Of a stretch of DNA of 64,000 nt, positions 60,959-64,000 are shown piece after piece. The notes below the pieces were generated by a model. That model saw nothing but the letters and a program-made list of their open reading frames with translations. It was not told the origin of the DNA and did not search any database. Origin of the DNA: Aquabacter sp965279295 (GTDB lineage: Bacteria > Pseudomonadota > Alphaproteobacteria > Rhizobiales > Xanthobacteraceae); assembly GCA_965279295.1 (NCBI GenBank), contig CBDIHQ010000018.1, one strand, 5' to 3'. Within the stretch, counting starts at the first letter, position 1. The number at the start of each line of letters is the position of its first letter. Both the position numbers and the translations under genes were made by a program.

Positions 60959-61893
60959 CAGATCCCCGGCACCAAGGCTTCGACGAGCAGCGTGGCGAAC
61001 AACAGGAAGAGATAAAGGATGGAGAATCCGAAAAGCCGGCGCGCGTTACGCACAGCCTCATCCCCGGTTCGCGTGCGGTAGACCGAGACGGCAAGCCAGA
61101 TCATGCCCGCTCCCGTCACTCCTGAGATGATCGCATAGCCGATGCCGGCATACCCCAGGACGAAGGGCAAAACCGCAAGCGGCGCCAGGAACAGCGTGTA
61201 GAGCAGGATCTGCCGACGGGTTTCGTCCGGCCCAGCCGTCACCGGCAGCATGGGCACGCCCGCGCGGGCGTAATCATCGGCGCGGTAGAGCGCCAGCGCC
61301 CAGAAGTGGGGCGGGGTCCAAAAGAAGATGATGGCGACCAGAAGCAGGCTTTCCAGGCTCACCGTGCCGGAGGCTGCGGCCCAGGCCACCAACGGCGGCA
61401 GGGCACCGGCGAGCCCGCCGATGACGATGTTCTGCGGCGTCGAACGCTTCAGCCACATGGAATAGACGACGACATAGAAGAAGATCGTGAAGGCGAGCAG
61501 CGCGGCCGAAAGCACGTTCACGAACAGGCCGAGCACGACCACCGAGAAGGCGGAAAGCGTCAGGCCGAATGCCAGCGCCTCCTGAGGCGCCATGCGGCCA
61601 GCAGGAATCGGCCGCTTCTGGGTGCGCGACATGACCGCGTCGATGTCGGCGTCCCACCACATATTCAGGGCGCCGGCTGCGCCCGCGCCAACCGCGATAC
61701 AGAGAATAGCGGTGAAGGCGATCACCGGATGGACATGATCCGGCGCACGCACCAGGCCGACAAGGGCCGTGAAGACCACCAGAGACATGACGCGGGGCTT
61801 GAGCAGGGCAAGGTAATCACGCGGGGAGGCCATTCCCACGTCGATATCGGGGGTAACCCCCGGCTGGTTCATGCTCGCGCTGACATCACTCAT
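60958..61893 (-). CDS. ctaB: Protoheme IX farnesyltransferase CtaB
   Basis: 311 residues from the ATG at 61893. A UbiA-type prenyltransferase that makes heme O from heme B. The prenyl diphosphate motif NMWWDADIDAVMSRTQKRP is intact, as is the second Asp-rich region near YRADDYARAGVPMLP. About eight or nine membrane helices. The frame extends to 61980, but AGG before the 61893 ATG and the usual family start favour the shorter form. Confidence 0.96.
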   Translation of the reverse strand: MSDVSASMNQPGVTPDIDVGMASPRDYLALLKPRVMSLVVFTALVGLVRAPDHVHPVIAFTAILCIAVGAGAAGALNMWWDADIDAVMSRTQKRPIPAGRMAPQEALAFGLTLSAFSVVVLGLFVNVLSAALLAFTIFFYVVVYSMWLKRSTPQNIVIGGLAGALPPLVAWAAASGTVSLESLLLVAIIFFWTPPHFWALALYRADDYARAGVPMLPVTAGPDETRRQILLYTLFLAPLAVLPFVLGYAGIGYAIISGVTGAGMIWLAVSVYRTRTGDEAVRNARRLFGFSILYLFLLFATLLVEALVPGI

Positions 61894-61992
61894 ATCTACC
61901 TGCCCTTCGGGGCGTCCTGGGGGGAGCCCGTCAAGCGGGTCCGCCGTCATGATACCACGCCGCGTCGCGACGTTCGCCACCCGCCCCTAAAG

Positions 61993-62021
61993 CGGCCGGC
62001 GCGGGAGTGCCGCGCCGGCCG
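61993..62021 (-). terminator. Hairpin between ctaD and ctaB
   Basis: An 11-bp perfect inverted repeat (CGGCCGGCGCG at 61993-62003 and its complement at 62011-62021) with a seven-base loop lies 25 bases after the ctaD stop. The sequence after it on the transcribed strand (CTTTAGG) has few T residues, so it may act as a partial terminator or 3' stabiliser, lowering ctaB relative to ctaCD. Confidence 0.6.
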
Positions 62022-62046
62022 AACTTTCATCATCCGCGAAGGACGA

Positions 62047-63648
62047 TCACTTGATCTTCGGCAGCACTTCAAAGTGGTGGAACGGCGGAGGAGAGCTGAG
62101 CGTCCATTCCAGGGTGGTCGCGCCGGGACCCCAGGGATTGTCGCCCGCCAGCTCCTTGCGGCGGAAGGCAACCACGTTGCCGACGATGAATATGATCACC
62201 GCCACGCCCGAGATGTAGGAACCGATCGAGGATACGAAGTTCCAGTGGGCGAACGCGTCGGGATAGTCGACATAGCGGCGAGGCATGCCGGCGAGGCCGA
62301 GGAAGTGCTGCGGAAAGAAGACCATGTTCACGCCGATGAACGTGACCCAGAAGTGCAGCTTGCCCCAGAATTCCGGGATCATGTAGCCACTCATCTTCGG
62401 GAACCAGTAGTAGTAGCCGGCGAAGATCGCGAACACGGCACCCAGCGACAGCACGTAATGGAAGTGCGCCACCACGTAATATGTGTCCTGGAGCGAGCGG
62501 TCGATGCCGGCGTTGGAAAGCACCACACCGGTGACGCCGCCGACGGTGAACAGGAAGATGAAGCCGATCGCCCAAATCATCGGGGTGCGGAACTGAACTG
62601 AGCCGCCCCACATGGTGGCGATCCAGGAGAAGATCTTCACGCCCGTGGGCACCGCGATGATCATCGTAGCGGCAACGAAGTAGGACTGCGTCGCTGCGGA
62701 GAGACCCACCGTGTACATGTGATGCGCCCACACCACGAAGCCCACCGCGCCGATCGCAACCATGGCGTAGGCCATGCCGAGATAGCCGAACACGGGCTTG
62801 CGCGAGAAGGTGGAGATGATGTGCGAGACGATGCCGAAGCCGGGCAGGATGAGGATGTAGACCTCGGGGTGCCCGAAGAACCAGAACAGATGCTGGAACA
62901 GGATCGGGTCGCCGCCGCCGGCGGGATCGAAGAAGGTGGTGCCGAAGTTGCGATCCGTCAGCAGCATGGTGATGGCGCCCGCCAGCACCGGCAGCGACAG
63001 CAGCAGGAGGAACGCGGTGACAAGCTGCGACCAGGCGAACAGCGGCATCTTGTGCAGCGTCATGCCCGGCGCACGCATGTTGAGAATGGTTGTGATGAGG
63101 TTGATCGCGCCCAGGATCGACGAGGCGCCAGCGATGTGCAGCGCGAAGATCAGGAAGTCCATGGCCGGACCGGGATGGCCAAGCTTGGACGAGAGGGGCG
63201 GATAGATGGTCCAGCCGCCGCCAAAGCCGTTGGAACCGGCAGCGCCCTCGACGAACAACGAAATGATGGCCAGGCCGAAGGCCGGGGGCATCAGCCAGAA
63301 GGCGATGTTGTTGATGCGGGGAAACGCGGTGTCCGGCGCGCCGATCATCAGCGGCACGAAATAGTTTCCGAAGCCGCCGATTAGCGCGGGCATCACCATG
63401 AAGAAGATCATGATGAGGCCGTGGCCTGTGGTGAAGACGTTAAAGGTCTGCGGATTTTTGAAATACTGAAGCCCAGGCTCCATCAATTCCATGCGGATGG
63501 CGATGGACAAGGCGCCGCCCACGATCCCCGCGATTACCGCGAAGATCAGGTACATGATGCCGATGTCTTTATTGTTGGTCGAAAACACCCAACGCCGCCA
63601 TCCCGTGGGGATGTGGTGATCGATGTCCGCGTGCGCCTCGGTGGCCAT
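62047..63648 (-). CDS. ctaD: Cytochrome c oxidase subunit I
   Basis: 533 residues from the ATG at 63648, twelve membrane helices. Heme a/a3 and CuB ligand regions are recognisable: FTTGHGLIMIFFMVMPALIG, WFFGHPEVYILILPGFG with the His-Tyr pair, VWAHHMYTVGL and VVAHFHYVLSLGAVF. This is a canonical aa3-type (type A) subunit; the N-terminal segment HIPTGWRRWVFSTNNKDIG is also typical. Lies 104 bases after ctaC. Confidence 0.98.
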   Translation of the reverse strand: MATEAHADIDHHIPTGWRRWVFSTNNKDIGIMYLIFAVIAGIVGGALSIAIRMELMEPGLQYFKNPQTFNVFTTGHGLIMIFFMVMPALIGGFGNYFVPLMIGAPDTAFPRINNIAFWLMPPAFGLAIISLFVEGAAGSNGFGGGWTIYPPLSSKLGHPGPAMDFLIFALHIAGASSILGAINLITTILNMRAPGMTLHKMPLFAWSQLVTAFLLLLSLPVLAGAITMLLTDRNFGTTFFDPAGGGDPILFQHLFWFFGHPEVYILILPGFGIVSHIISTFSRKPVFGYLGMAYAMVAIGAVGFVVWAHHMYTVGLSAATQSYFVAATMIIAVPTGVKIFSWIATMWGGSVQFRTPMIWAIGFIFLFTVGGVTGVVLSNAGIDRSLQDTYYVVAHFHYVLSLGAVFAIFAGYYYWFPKMSGYMIPEFWGKLHFWVTFIGVNMVFFPQHFLGLAGMPRRYVDYPDAFAHWNFVSSIGSYISGVAVIIFIVGNVVAFRRKELAGDNPWGPGATTLEWTLSSPPPFHHFEVLPKIK

Positions 63649-63752
63649 GAGCACTGTCCTCAATATGCAGACGTCGCCGTCTCGTCCTTTGATCGCCCCG
63701 CCAGCGGGACGCCCTCGGGCGCCCGGTCAAGCCGCCGGGCGTGGGAATGTCG

Positions 63753-64000
63753 TCACCGCGTCGCGTCGGCGAACTGCAGCTGCGAGGGCACAGGCGCCTC
63801 GGAGAACTTCTGCTTGGCCTGGGCGACCCAGGCGTTGAATGCGTCTTCGCTCACCACACGCACCGCAATCGGCATGTACGCATGGTCACGGCCGCAAAGC
63901 TCGGAGCACTGGCCGTAATAGACGCCTTCCTTGGTGGCCTTGAACCAAGTCTCGTTCAGGCGGCCCGGAAGGGCGTCGATCTTGATGCCGAAGGACGGCA
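63753..64000 (-). CDS. ctaC: Cytochrome c oxidase subunit II, 3' part
   Basis: The last 82 residues are visible and the gene continues beyond the window. The CuA motif CSELCGRDHAYMPI is present with its Cys, Glu, Cys, His and Met ligands, as is the preceding NETWFKATKEGVYYGQ. The C-terminus is QLQFADATR. First gene of the visible cta cluster in the direction of transcription. Confidence 0.96.
   Translation of the reverse strand, partial: PSFGIKIDALPGRLNETWFKATKEGVYYGQCSELCGRDHAYMPIAVRVVSEDAFNAWVAQAKQKFSEAPVPSQLQFADATR

Overview
The window is high-GC chromosomal DNA of an alphaproteobacterium, most likely a Hyphomicrobiales member near Xanthobacter, Azorhizobium or Ancylobacter. This is inferred from gene content only: an imp-type type VI secretion cluster with two sheath large subunits, the lrp / trxB / LsrB-type LysR neighbourhood, a livHMGF-DUF6867-livK operon, and a cta cluster with COX11, CtaB, SURF1 and DUF983. 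No 16S gene or other direct taxonomic marker is present.

Layout. Positions 1-17807 (plus) hold most of a type VI secretion system (T6SS): FHA protein (partial), TssK, TssL, TssM, TssA, TssB, TssC, a second TssC, TagJ, TssE, TssF and TssG, followed by a SAM methyltransferase. Hcp, VgrG, ClpV and effectors are not inside the window. Positions 17808-25858 are mixed: a gene-poor stretch, an acidic small protein, an Omp31-like porin, an M32 carboxypeptidase, a small secreted protein, selD, a palindromic repeat, and a transglutaminase-like/thioredoxin pair.

Positions 26137-37370 (plus) form a selenium and formate island. It has a selenocysteine-containing, Tat-exported formate dehydrogenase (catalytic, Fe-S and cytochrome b subunits), fdhE, selA, a Sel1-repeat gene, selB and tRNA-Sec, then two unknown genes and slyX. 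The catalytic subunit is read through an in-frame TGA, with a bacterial SECIS hairpin directly after it. With selD at 22764-23819, all of the core selenocysteine machinery (SelA, SelB, SelC, SelD) and one selenoprotein lie within about 15 kb. The tRNA-Sec gene lies inside the 3' end of the open selB frame.

Positions 37383-45179 hold a VanX-like dipeptidase, a strong candidate small RNA of the AbcR (alpha-r15) type, an LsrB/VtlR-type LysR regulator, trxB, lrp, and a three-gene molybdenum hydroxylase whose large subunit carries the form II active-site loop. Positions 45583-54201 hold an unknown membrane protein paired with a periplasmic ClpP-fold protein, a complete branched-chain amino acid ABC transporter and a glutathione S-transferase. 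Positions 54229-64000 hold CcdA, a P1-family aminopeptidase, a D-amino-acid dehydrogenase-like oxidase and the aa3-type cytochrome oxidase cluster (SURF1, DUF983, ctaE, ctaG, small protein, ctaB, ctaD, ctaC) on the minus strand.
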